DNA of 6,019 nt, taken from NCBI GenBank assembly GCA_030600135.1, contig JAUVMS010000228.1, positions 1-6,019 on the forward strand, written 5' to 3'. The DNA is from Hyphomicrobiales bacterium (GTDB lineage Bacteria > Pseudomonadota > Alphaproteobacteria > Rhizobiales > JAUVMS01). The position numbers and the translations under genes are program-made. Position 1 is the stretch's first letter. Each line of letters opens with the position of its first letter. Shown piece by piece: positions 1 through 5,429 of the stretch. The notes below the pieces were generated by a model, which was given only the letters and a program-made list of their open reading frames with translations, had not been told where the DNA came from and ran no database searches.

Positions 1-645
1 ATTGCCGGCATCGCCGCGCGCGTGATGGCGGGGGCCAAACTTGCCGATTTCGATCTGCAGAAACAGGATTTTCAGCACATTGCCGTCAAGGAAGCGGTGT
101 TCCCGTTTGCTCGTTTTCCGGGCGTCGATCCGATCCTCGGACCGGAAATGCGTTCGACGGGCGAGGTGATGGGGATCGACACCGATTTTGCGATCGCCTT
201 CGCCAAAAGCCAGATAGGTAGCGGGATGGAAATACCAACGACTGGAACAGTATTCGTGTCGATCAAAGACGACGACAAAGACCGCGTGTTGCAACCGATC
301 CGTGATCTGGTCAAAATGGGATTTAGCGTCATCGCAACGCGAGGCACCAAGCGGCATCTTGAAGCCCATGGCATCCCGTGCGAGCGCGTCAACAAAGTAC
401 TTGAAGGACGACCACACGTGGTCGATGCAATGAAGAATGGCCAAATTGATATTGTTTTCAACACCACCGAAGGCGCAAAAGCCATCGCAGACAGTAAGGA
501 CATCCGCAGGACAGCCTTGCTCTATCACATTCCGTGCTATACAACGCTTGCCGGCGTTCTTGCGGTCACAAGGGCTATTCGAGCGACGCAGGCCGATATT
601 TTGAGAATTGCGCCGCTACAGAGTTACGTGAACCGCGCATCCTAG
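1..645 (+). CDS. carB: Carbamoyl-phosphate synthase large subunit, C-terminal part
   Basis: This is the 3' end of carB, open from the first base, with 214 residues visible before TAG at 643-645. The full protein is about 1,070-1,100 residues, so roughly the last fifth is here. CarB makes carbamoyl phosphate from bicarbonate, ATP and ammonia supplied by CarA; the product feeds pyrimidine and arginine synthesis in the cytoplasm. The fragment begins at the end of the second ATP-grasp half, shown by the family block VFPFARFPGVDPILGPEM followed by STGEVMG. It continues into the MGS-like allosteric domain (about residues 80-205), seen as VLQPIRDLVKMGFSVIATRGT, the conserved FNTTEG and DSKDIRRTALLYHIP. 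The Asn-Thr-Thr of FNTTEG lies where the E. coli enzyme binds its nucleotide effectors, so allosteric control is plausible. No frameshift is seen. greA follows 114 bases downstream on the same strand. Identification is very secure. Confidence 0.97.
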   Translation: MAGIAARVMAGAKLADFDLQKQDFQHIAVKEAVFPFARFPGVDPILGPEMRSTGEVMGIDTDFAIAFAKSQIGSGMEIPTTGTVFVSIKDDDKDRVLQPIRDLVKMGFSVIATRGTKRHLEAHGIPCERVNKVLEGRPHVVDAMKNGQIDIVFNTTEGAKAIADSKDIRRTALLYHIPCYTTLAGVLAVTRAIRATQADILRIAPLQSYVNRAS

Positions 646-720
646 CGAGTCCGTTGCAGGTTGTTTGCTATTTTGCGGACATATCCAGACACATTCCATT
701 TGTAAAATCTGCTGGGGTTT

Positions 721-743
721 GTTCCGGGCTTGGATCCCGGGAT
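721..743 (+). other. Small stem-loop in the greA leader
   Basis: CCGGG (724-728) pairs perfectly with CCCGG (736-740) around a 7-base loop. The stem can be lengthened by a T-G wobble, a T-A pair and a G-T wobble out to 721 and 743. It ends two bases before the greA Shine-Dalgarno sequence at 746-753. No T-run follows, so it is not a classical terminator. A role in translation or RNA stability is only a possibility. Confidence 0.4.
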
Positions 744-745
744 TG

Positions 746-753
746 AAAAGGAG
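746..753 (+). promoter_or_regulatory. Ribosome binding site of greA
   Basis: AAAAGGAG lies six bases before the ATG at 760. It decides the start: an in-frame TTG at 730 would add ten residues (beginning MDPGIEKEI), but these fall across the Shine-Dalgarno sequence and are not typical of GreA. Confidence 0.8.
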
Positions 754-759
754 ATTGCG

Positions 760-1239
760 ATGGCCGTGGAAAAGGTGCCAATGACGGTTGAGGGCTATGC
801 CGTGCTCGAGGCCGATCTGCAGCGGCTCAAGTCTGTCGAGCGACCGCGCATCATTCAGGCCATCGCCGAAGCACGCTCGCACGGTGATCTTTCGGAAAAT
901 GCCGAATACCATGCTGCCAAAGAGGCCCAAGGACTAAACGAGGCCAGGCTGGCAGATGTCGAGGACCAACTCTCTCGCGCTGACGTCATCGACGTTACAT
1001 CGCTCTCTGGGGAAACGGTCAAATTCGGTGCAACAGTCGCACTGGTCGACGAAGATACCGAAGAAAAAGTGAGCTACAAGATCGTCGGCGAATACGAGGC
1101 TAATGTGCGCGACGGCAAAATCTCCATTACATCGCCAATCGCCAGAGCGCTGATTGGCAAGGCGGTCGCCGATTCCGTTGAGGTGATCACGCCTAAAGGG
1201 TCTCGCTCATACGAGATCCTGGGGATCGATTACAAATAG
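760..1239 (+). CDS. greA: Transcription elongation factor GreA
   Basis: A complete GreA of 159 residues; the family is usually about 158. GreA enters the secondary channel of RNA polymerase and stimulates cleavage of backtracked RNA, rescuing stalled elongation complexes. The N-terminal coiled-coil hairpin (about residues 10-78) carries the signature GDLSENAEYHAAKE. Its tip acids D43 and E46 correspond to E. coli D41 and E44, which help hold the catalytic magnesium. The C-terminal FKBP-like domain (about 83-158) is recognisable from VKFGATVALVDED, SPIARALIGKAVADSVEV and the end YEILGIDYK. The start at 760 is chosen from the Shine-Dalgarno sequence and the family length. The gene follows carB in the same direction with a 114-base gap, so it could be read through from carB or use its own promoter. 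A small hairpin lies just before its ribosome binding site. The gene on its 3' side is convergent, 51 bases away. Confidence 0.97.
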   Translation: MAVEKVPMTVEGYAVLEADLQRLKSVERPRIIQAIAEARSHGDLSENAEYHAAKEAQGLNEARLADVEDQLSRADVIDVTSLSGETVKFGATVALVDEDTEEKVSYKIVGEYEANVRDGKISITSPIARALIGKAVADSVEVITPKGSRSYEILGIDYK

Positions 1240-1290
1240 CCTTGGTGCAACGCGCGGCGACTATATGCCGGGCAAATTGTATCCCAGAGG

Positions 1291-2028
1291 TCACGAACTC
1301 CCCGTGCTGGTACCTTTCGCCGGCGTCGGCCCTGGTGGCTGGCGTGTGCGGGTCCGTTTTAGGCTTGCTTTGAGGCCTGATGCTTGATCGCGAAGCGCAC
1401 CCCAGTTGGGCCGGCGCTCCAAAAGTTCGCTCCATTTGGGGCGCAGTGGTTTGTCGGTCGCTGATGGGTCGACACTCGCCTTGCCAGCCATGAAACCAGC
1501 CGTATCGGTCGGCTCCGAGGACCCCACTCTCGGTCCGAAGCTCGAAGGGGCGCCGGCCGGGCCGCCTGAACTTTCGGGATAGACGCGGCTGGAGCGGCCC
1601 GATGTTTGCGTAGGGCCCAAACCGGCAAATGCCGCAGCAGGATTGAGTTCGTCGCTGGACGACATGGGCGCATTCACGGGAAGAGCACGCTCACCGGCAC
1701 GGGTGCGTGTGAATGTGTCGCGACGGGTCCTGCGGCCGCGCTCGCTCTCTTGACCTTCCGCGCGCAAGGCCTGGCTCGAGCCACCGAAAATCATGCGAAA
1801 GATATGGAATGCGAATGTCGCCGGCAGGGCGAGCAATAGCCCGCCAACCGGCAAGGCCGCGTTCTCGTGAAGTCCGAAACCGTTCTCAAGCCGGAACGCT
1901 ATCGAATCCGCACCAGAGACGATATCGAACAGCAGGTCGTCACTGGGCGTAAAGCTCGTCAAATTGGCGCCCAAGACCGTAGCGGTAAAGACGCAAAGTG
2001 CGAGCAGGAATGGAACAGTGAAACGCAT
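1291..2028 (-). CDS. Hypothetical protein, two hydrophobic segments and a disordered tail
   Basis: I do not recognise this gene. From the ATG at 2028 it encodes 245 residues, ending in TGA at 1291-1293. Residues 1-21 (MRFTVPFLLALCVFTATVLG) look like a signal peptide or signal anchor. A second hydrophobic stretch, about residues 57-81, runs from AALPVGGLLLALPATFAF to HIFRMIFGG and should span the membrane. From about residue 84 to the end the protein is rich in Ser, Pro, Gly, Arg and Thr, with clusters such as RGRRTRRD, and is predicted to be disordered. The start is uncertain: an in-frame ATG at 2073 would add 15 residues (starting MLNCNGF), and neither start has a strong Shine-Dalgarno sequence. 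I prefer 2028 because it places the hydrophobic segment at the N-terminus. The gene converges on greA with 51 bases between the stops. Overlapping reading frames on the other strand show no family features. An inner-membrane protein with a long flexible tail is the best description. Confidence 0.62.
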   Translation of the reverse strand: MRFTVPFLLALCVFTATVLGANLTSFTPSDDLLFDIVSGADSIAFRLENGFGLHENAALPVGGLLLALPATFAFHIFRMIFGGSSQALRAEGQESERGRRTRRDTFTRTRAGERALPVNAPMSSSDELNPAAAFAGLGPTQTSGRSSRVYPESSGGPAGAPSSFGPRVGSSEPTDTAGFMAGKASVDPSATDKPLRPKWSELLERRPNWGALRDQASGLKASLKRTRTRQPPGPTPAKGTSTGSS

Positions 2029-2639
2029 GGCACAGCGAGACCGTTTCTGTTGGAACCCGTTGCAATTCAACATGTTCCATGCCCTGGTTGCAAGGCACGG
2101 TTAACGGAAAAGGTTACCGAGCATGATTGTCGCGAGTTAGGCACATCCGCGCAGCGCCATTTTTGTTGCGTGCGAAAATCCCCACGCTCGCAGCCTGACG
2201 CATGATTGCACGTCGGCTCGCGAAACATCAATCCATGGATTTGTGGCGTCTTTGGTCGATCGCGTGGCGCTGCTTCGAACGAATACTTGGCGCAAACATC
2301 GATGGGCAAGAAAAAATGCGGCCGCACAAGGCGACCGCAAGGTCTACTTTAGAAGGGAGGTGCATTTAGCAACCTCAATCATCGCAAGTCTCGTGCCAGA
2401 TTTACAACGACAGGGCGAAACTGCTTCTTGCGACTGGGATGCAATGATCAGCAACGATGCTGGACCTCAAATTGGCCATTCCGTTGCAATTCCGCCACCG
2501 CATCTTGTCTCAAATTGGAACAGTTGGGACACATGTGGCGTTCCGCGTAATGTGTTTTGTGTGATAATGGGACAGTGAGCCGCAACAACTCTGCCTGCAC
2601 GACTGATGCTTGGCGCTCATAACGATCACCAACGGCCGG
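2029..2639. other. Gene-poor interval, nothing convincing
   Basis: These 611 bases hold no coding region I can defend. A 111-codon plus-strand frame (2243-2578, GTG start) lacks a Shine-Dalgarno sequence, and its product has no recognisable pattern. AAGGGAGG at 2353-2360 resembles a strong ribosome binding site, but no start codon with an open frame follows at a usable distance. No tRNA, terminator with T-run or transposase remnant was seen. The left end must contain the promoter of the minus-strand gene that starts near 2028, but I could not identify its boxes. The stretch could be a decayed gene or could carry an unrecognised RNA. Confidence 0.4.
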
Positions 2640-2840
2640 TCAGACAACTTGAATGCGTCGTGTGACCCTGCCGAAAATCGATCGAAATTGGTGGGCCGCG
2701 CGTTGCACAGGGCTGGCGCGATCGTCAGACGGACCGTCCTGCGATTTTGCCGCAAAGGACTCCGGCGCAAAAGCCTCATCTGAAGACACCATCGAAAACC
2801 CCGCAGCCTGAGCTGCGTTGGCGAGCGTTTCCCTACCCAT
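2640..2840 (-). CDS. Small hypothetical protein, 66 residues
   Basis: A short gene of unknown function. The case for it is translational: on the minus strand GGAGG lies nine bases before the ATG at 2838-2840, the frame is open for 66 codons, and it ends in TGA at 2640-2642. The product starts MGRETLANAAQAAGF. It has an Ala-rich N-terminal part, an acidic and polar middle (residues about 20-42), and a basic C-terminus, RAAHQFRSIFGRVTRRIQVV, that could form an amphipathic helix. There is no signal peptide, transmembrane segment or cysteine. It is divergent from the EF-G-like gene, and the two share the 311-base intergenic region. A longer frame overlapping it on the same strand (2510-2935) lacks such a ribosome binding site and is judged spurious. 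I recognise no family. Confidence 0.5.
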   Translation of the reverse strand: MGRETLANAAQAAGFSMVSSDEAFAPESFAAKSQDGPSDDRASPVQRAAHQFRSIFGRVTRRIQVV

Positions 2841-2849
2841 GAAATCGTT

Positions 2850-2854
2850 CCTCC
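2850..2854 (-). promoter_or_regulatory. Ribosome binding site of the small minus-strand gene
   Basis: On the minus strand this reads GGAGG, followed by nine bases and then the ATG at 2840. It is the main reason for accepting the 66-residue gene and for choosing its frame over the overlapping longer one. Confidence 0.5.
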
Positions 2855-2980
2855 GGGGCTGAAGGAAAAAGGCATTTTTTTGGCTTGACGCCTGTTATCA
2901 ATACCTTGCTTGGATCTGTGCACTTCTGTCAACAAAACATGACGCTTGCACGACTTTTGTCGAAGGCGCGAGCACGCCCG

Positions 2981-3009
2981 GCACGAGAGTTACTGTCGTG
3001 CTACATAAT
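2981..3009 (+). promoter_or_regulatory. Inverted repeat next to a -10-like box
   Basis: GCACGA (2981-2986) and TCGTGC (2996-3001) form a perfect 6-base inverted repeat with a 9-base spacer. CATAAT at 3004-3009, a fair -10 match, begins two bases later. The left arm sits where a -35 box would be at 17-base spacing but does not resemble TTGACA. This fits an operator, or an activator-dependent promoter, for the EF-G-like gene. A terminator is less likely, because no plus-strand gene lies upstream, although T-rich sequence does follow. The function is inferred. Confidence 0.35.
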
Positions 3010-3054
3010 TTTTTGGCCAAAGGTCACCAACGGTCTTCGTTAGGTCGTGCGCCG

Positions 3055-3094
3055 CACTTGCCATGGGGCGCGGGGCGCGTCACCATGCCAAGTG
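3055..3094 (+). other. Long stem-loop in the leader of the EF-G-like gene
   Basis: CACTTGCCATGG (3055-3066) pairs with CCATGCCAAGTG (3083-3094) at 11 of 12 positions, with one C-C mismatch in the middle. The loop is 16 bases and very GC-rich. It lies 57 bases before the ATG at 3152, inside the expected untranslated leader. It could be an RNA structure controlling expression, or an inverted-repeat protein binding site in DNA. The pairing is seen directly; the role is unknown. Confidence 0.5.
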
Positions 3095-3136
3095 GGTAAC
3101 GGCTCGTTCCCGTGTCCGTGTTCGACGCAAGAAATC

Positions 3137-3144
3137 AAGGGAGG
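3137..3144 (+). promoter_or_regulatory. Ribosome binding site deciding the EF-G-like start
   Basis: AAGGGAGG lies seven bases before ATG 3152. It fixes the start there rather than at the upstream in-frame GTG at 3047, whose 35 extra residues are Cys/Gly-rich and unlike any EF-G N-terminus. Confidence 0.85.
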
Positions 3145-3151
3145 AACAAAG

Positions 3152-5200
3152 ATGGGGCAACCCGACGGCCCTGACGGCAGAGGTGCACGCTGTATTGCCA
3201 TCGTAGGCCCGTACTTAAGCGGCAAGACTACTCTTTTGGAAGCGATATTGGCACGGTGCGGGACAATACATCGACAAGGGACCATCGCCGACAGCAATAC
3301 CCTCGGCGACAACACGCCAGAATCCCGAGCGCACGCAATGAGCGTTGAACTCAACGCGGCCGACGCCGAATTCTTGGGCGACACATTCACATTCCTCGAT
3401 TGTCCGGGGTCGATCGAATTTCAATACGAGGCCGTAACACCGTTGACTGCTTGCGATGCAGCGATCGTGGTGTGCGAGCCAGACGAAAAGAAGGTGCCCG
3501 CGCTGCAGCTCATCTTGAAGCAGCTGGAAGACCGGGAGATCCCGCATTTTCTATTCCTTAACAAGATTGATAAGGCCGAAGGACGTATCCGCGACATCTT
3601 GCCGATACTGCAGCCGGCCAGCACAAAACCACTGGTTCTGCGTCAAATCCCCATTTGGGAAGGTGGAATTGCGACGGGGTTCATCGATTTGGCACTCGAG
3701 CGCGCCTATCTCTACCGTGAACATGCGCCGAGCGAAGTGATTGAGCTGCCGCAAAATTCGTCCGAGCGGGAGGCCGAGGCCCGCTTTAGCATGCTGGAGC
3801 AGCTGGCCGATTATGACGACGAACTCATGGAGCAGTTGCTCGAGGATATCGAACCACCGCGTGATAAGGTTTTTGAGGATCTGTCGACCGAGTTGCGCGA
3901 CGGCGCGATTTGCCCGGTGCTGCTTGGCTCGGCCGAAAACGGCAATGGTATCCTGCGTCTCTTGAAAGCGCTGCGCCACGAAGCGCCATTTGCGCAATCA
4001 ACCGCTGAGCGGCTCGGGCTCGGCAATGCCGACTCCGTTGCGCAAGTTCTCAAGACAATTCATACCAGCCATGGTGGCAAGCTCTCGCTGGCGCGTGTTC
4101 TGCGCGGCAAGTTCGGCGACGGCACCACGGTCTACGCAAATGGCAATGATGAACGTATCTCTGGCGTGTTCACGATGATGGGCCAGGAGAGCAACAAACG
4201 CGGCGAGGCTGGACCTGGTGAGACGATCGCATTCGGGCGGCTCGAAACCGTCCAAACAGGCGCCACGCTATCGGCCGACAAGGGCGGCGAGGTGCAAATA
4301 GAGGTTCCAGCACCACCAAATCCAGTTTTTGGACAGGCTGTTGCAGCCAAGGAACGCAAGGACGAGGTCAAGCTCACAACCGCCCTAAACCGAATCATCG
4401 AGGAGGACCCGTCGGTCTCGCTGGTGCACAACCAGGATCTCGGAGAAATGGTGCTGTGGGGCCAAGGCGAGATGCACCTGCGCGTGGCGCTGGAACGGTT
4501 GACGCGCAAGTATGGCGTCGCCGCCGACACCGATCGACCGCAAGTGCCCTATAAGGAAACCATCCGGCGGCCGATCGAGGTCCGAGGGCGGCACAAGAAA
4601 CAATCCGGCGGCCATGGCCAATTCGGCGACGTGGTCGTCGATATCAAGCCGCTGCCGCGGGGCTCCGGATTTGAGTTCTCAGACACCATCACCGGCGGTG
4701 TGGTGCCGAAGCAGTACATTCCTTCAGTCGAGAACGGGATAAAGGAATTCCTCCGCTCCGGCCCGCTCGGCTTTAACGTGGTCGATGTGGCGGTGTGCTT
4801 GAAGGATGGCTCCTACCACAGCGTCGATTCCTCCGACCAGGCGTTCAAGATGGCAGGGCGACTGGCCATGTCGGAGGGCCTGCCGAAGTGCTCCCCAGTC
4901 TTGCTCGAGCCAATCATGGCGGTAGAGATTTCCGTACCGTCGGAGGCGACGCCCAAGATCAACGGGATTGTCTCGTCGCGCCGCGGCCAAATTCTCGGCT
5001 TTGATACCAGGCCCGGTTGGGAGGGTTGGGATGTTGTCCAGGCCCATATGCCGGAGGCGGAGCTGCACGATCTCATTGTTGAGTTTCGATCGGCAACTGC
5101 CGGTGTCGGGACATATACCGCGAAGTTCGACCATTTGGCGGAATTAACCGGTAAGCTCGCCGAAAAGGTGCTTGCCAGCAGCTCGCAGGAAGCAGCGTAG
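3152..5200 (+). CDS. EF-G-like protein (elongation factor G paralogue) with altered GTPase motifs
   Basis: A complete 682-residue member of the EF-G family (COG0480). True EF-G moves tRNA and mRNA through the ribosome by GTP hydrolysis. All five domains are visible: G with its G' insert (about 13-280), II (about 295-375), III (about 386-465), IV (about 470-584; KKQSGGHGQFGDVVV starts at 482) and V (from LLEPIMAVEI, about 586, to 667). GTP-binding motifs are the P-loop GPYLSGKT (19-26), NKID (137-140) and GSA (259-261). Several key positions differ from canonical EF-G. The P-loop Asp is Leu22. The switch I RGIT is replaced near residues 59-64 (RAHAMS). DTPGH is DCPGS (83-87), so the catalytic His is Ser87. 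Domain IV keeps the tip segment GSYHSVDSS with His556, matching His583 of E. coli EF-G. This is therefore a paralogue, not the housekeeping fusA, which normally sits in the str operon with rpsL, rpsG and tuf. From memory, similar proteins are common in Bradyrhizobium relatives; their role is not known to me. Confidence 0.9.
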   Translation: MGQPDGPDGRGARCIAIVGPYLSGKTTLLEAILARCGTIHRQGTIADSNTLGDNTPESRAHAMSVELNAADAEFLGDTFTFLDCPGSIEFQYEAVTPLTACDAAIVVCEPDEKKVPALQLILKQLEDREIPHFLFLNKIDKAEGRIRDILPILQPASTKPLVLRQIPIWEGGIATGFIDLALERAYLYREHAPSEVIELPQNSSEREAEARFSMLEQLADYDDELMEQLLEDIEPPRDKVFEDLSTELRDGAICPVLLGSAENGNGILRLLKALRHEAPFAQSTAERLGLGNADSVAQVLKTIHTSHGGKLSLARVLRGKFGDGTTVYANGNDERISGVFTMMGQESNKRGEAGPGETIAFGRLETVQTGATLSADKGGEVQIEVPAPPNPVFGQAVAAKERKDEVKLTTALNRIIEEDPSVSLVHNQDLGEMVLWGQGEMHLRVALERLTRKYGVAADTDRPQVPYKETIRRPIEVRGRHKKQSGGHGQFGDVVVDIKPLPRGSGFEFSDTITGGVVPKQYIPSVENGIKEFLRSGPLGFNVVDVAVCLKDGSYHSVDSSDQAFKMAGRLAMSEGLPKCSPVLLEPIMAVEISVPSEATPKINGIVSSRRGQILGFDTRPGWEGWDVVQAHMPEAELHDLIVEFRSATAGVGTYTAKFDHLAELTGKLAEKVLASSSQEAA

Positions 5201-5240
5201 GCGCTTCACGGCGGGTATCGAATTGTCACCGAACTTGGTT

Positions 5241-5261
5241 GGCGGGCCACCCGGGCCCGCC
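5241..5261 (+). terminator. GC-rich hairpin after the EF-G-like gene
   Basis: GGCGGGCC (5241-5248) and GGCCCGCC (5254-5261) form a perfect 8-base stem with a 5-base loop, 40 bases after the stop codon. The position suits an end-of-transcript hairpin. The sequence after it (GAAACTTTCGG) has only a short T-run, so it would be a weak intrinsic terminator or one that only protects the RNA end. Confidence 0.45.
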
Positions 5262-5281
5262 GAAACTTTCGGCAAACGCCC

Positions 5282-5293
5282 GTTGCTTGCAAC
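5282..5293. promoter_or_regulatory. Short palindrome upstream of msrP
   Basis: GTTGC-TT-GCAAC is a perfect inverted repeat of two 5-base arms, about 135 bases before the msrP start. It has the form of a small repressor operator but matches no regulator I can name, and no convincing -35/-10 pair lies beside it. The rest of the 229-base gap (5201-5429) shows only the hairpin at 5241-5261. Confidence 0.2.
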
Positions 5294-5419
5294 CAAACTC
5301 ATTCCACGTTCGTATTAGCTTTATCGGGGCGCTGGTCTCAATGGGGGCAGCGGCACTCACCAAACCGTGATTTGTCGTTTGTATGCGGTCGAGCCCAGGT
5401 GTGGACAATGAAATCGAAC

Positions 5420-5423
5420 GGAG
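5420..5423 (+). promoter_or_regulatory. Ribosome binding site of msrP
   Basis: GGAG lies six bases before the ATG at 5430. Another in-frame ATG at 5424 directly abuts this sequence, too close to use it, so 5430 is the preferred start. The frame is closed upstream by TGA at 5409-5411. Confidence 0.6.
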
Positions 5424-5429
5424 ATGGAC

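Larger units (their letters stand above)
2841..3151. other. Divergent intergenic region with leader structures
   Basis: This 311-base stretch separates the small minus-strand gene from the EF-G-like gene and should carry the promoters of both. It contains an A/T-rich segment near 2865-2881, the cluster of GCACGA/TCGTGC hexamers (2948-3050), a -10-like CATAAT at 3004-3009 followed by a T-run, and a long stem-loop at 3055-3094. A TTGACA on the minus strand (2927-2932) has no matching -10 box at normal spacing. No protein is proposed here: an in-frame GTG at 3047 could extend the EF-G-like protein, but that segment does not look like the family. Confidence 0.5.

Noticed and set aside
649..680. 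GTCCG / CGGAC pairing after carB as a terminator
   Set aside because: The stem is only five bases with a 22-base loop and no T-run after it.
703..708. TAAAAT as a -10 box for greA
   Set aside because: It is a five-of-six match, but no acceptable -35 lies 16-18 bases upstream, so the promoter cannot be supported.
2102..2118. CtrA-like box TTAACGGAAAAGGTTAC upstream of the minus-strand membrane gene
   Set aside because: The half-sites are separated by nine bases and the second is not TTAA, so it misses the TTAA-N7-TTAA pattern.
2057..2492. Direct repeat CCGTTGCAATTC at 2057-2068 and 2481-2492
   Set aside because: About one exact 12-base repeat is expected by chance in 6 kb, and the flanks do not match.
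2466..2518. Direct repeat CTCAAATTGG at 2466-2475 and 2509-2518
   Set aside because: Ten bases in two copies, with no further copies at regular spacing, is not evidence for an array or iteron.
2243..2578. 111-codon plus-strand frame
   Set aside because: It has a GTG start without a Shine-Dalgarno sequence and a product of mixed composition with no domain pattern.
2898..2932. Minus-strand promoter: TTGACA (2927-2932) with TATTGA (2898-2903)
   Set aside because: The spacer is 23 bases, too long for a normal sigma-70 promoter, and the sequence at 17-base spacing is GCAAGG.
2510..2935. 141-codon minus-strand frame
   Set aside because: It has no good ribosome binding site, its product is Arg/Cys/Ser-rich with no recognisable pattern, and it overlaps the better-supported 66-residue gene in another frame.
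3047..3151. N-terminal extension of the EF-G-like protein from a GTG start
   Set aside because: It would add 35 Cys/Gly-rich residues unlike EF-G. The strong AAGGGAGG at 3137-3144 points to ATG 3152, and the extension overlaps the leader stem-loop.
5226..5408. 60-codon minus-strand frame between the EF-G-like gene and msrP
   Set aside because: It has a TTG start without a ribosome binding site, no family pattern, and spans the hairpin and palindrome.
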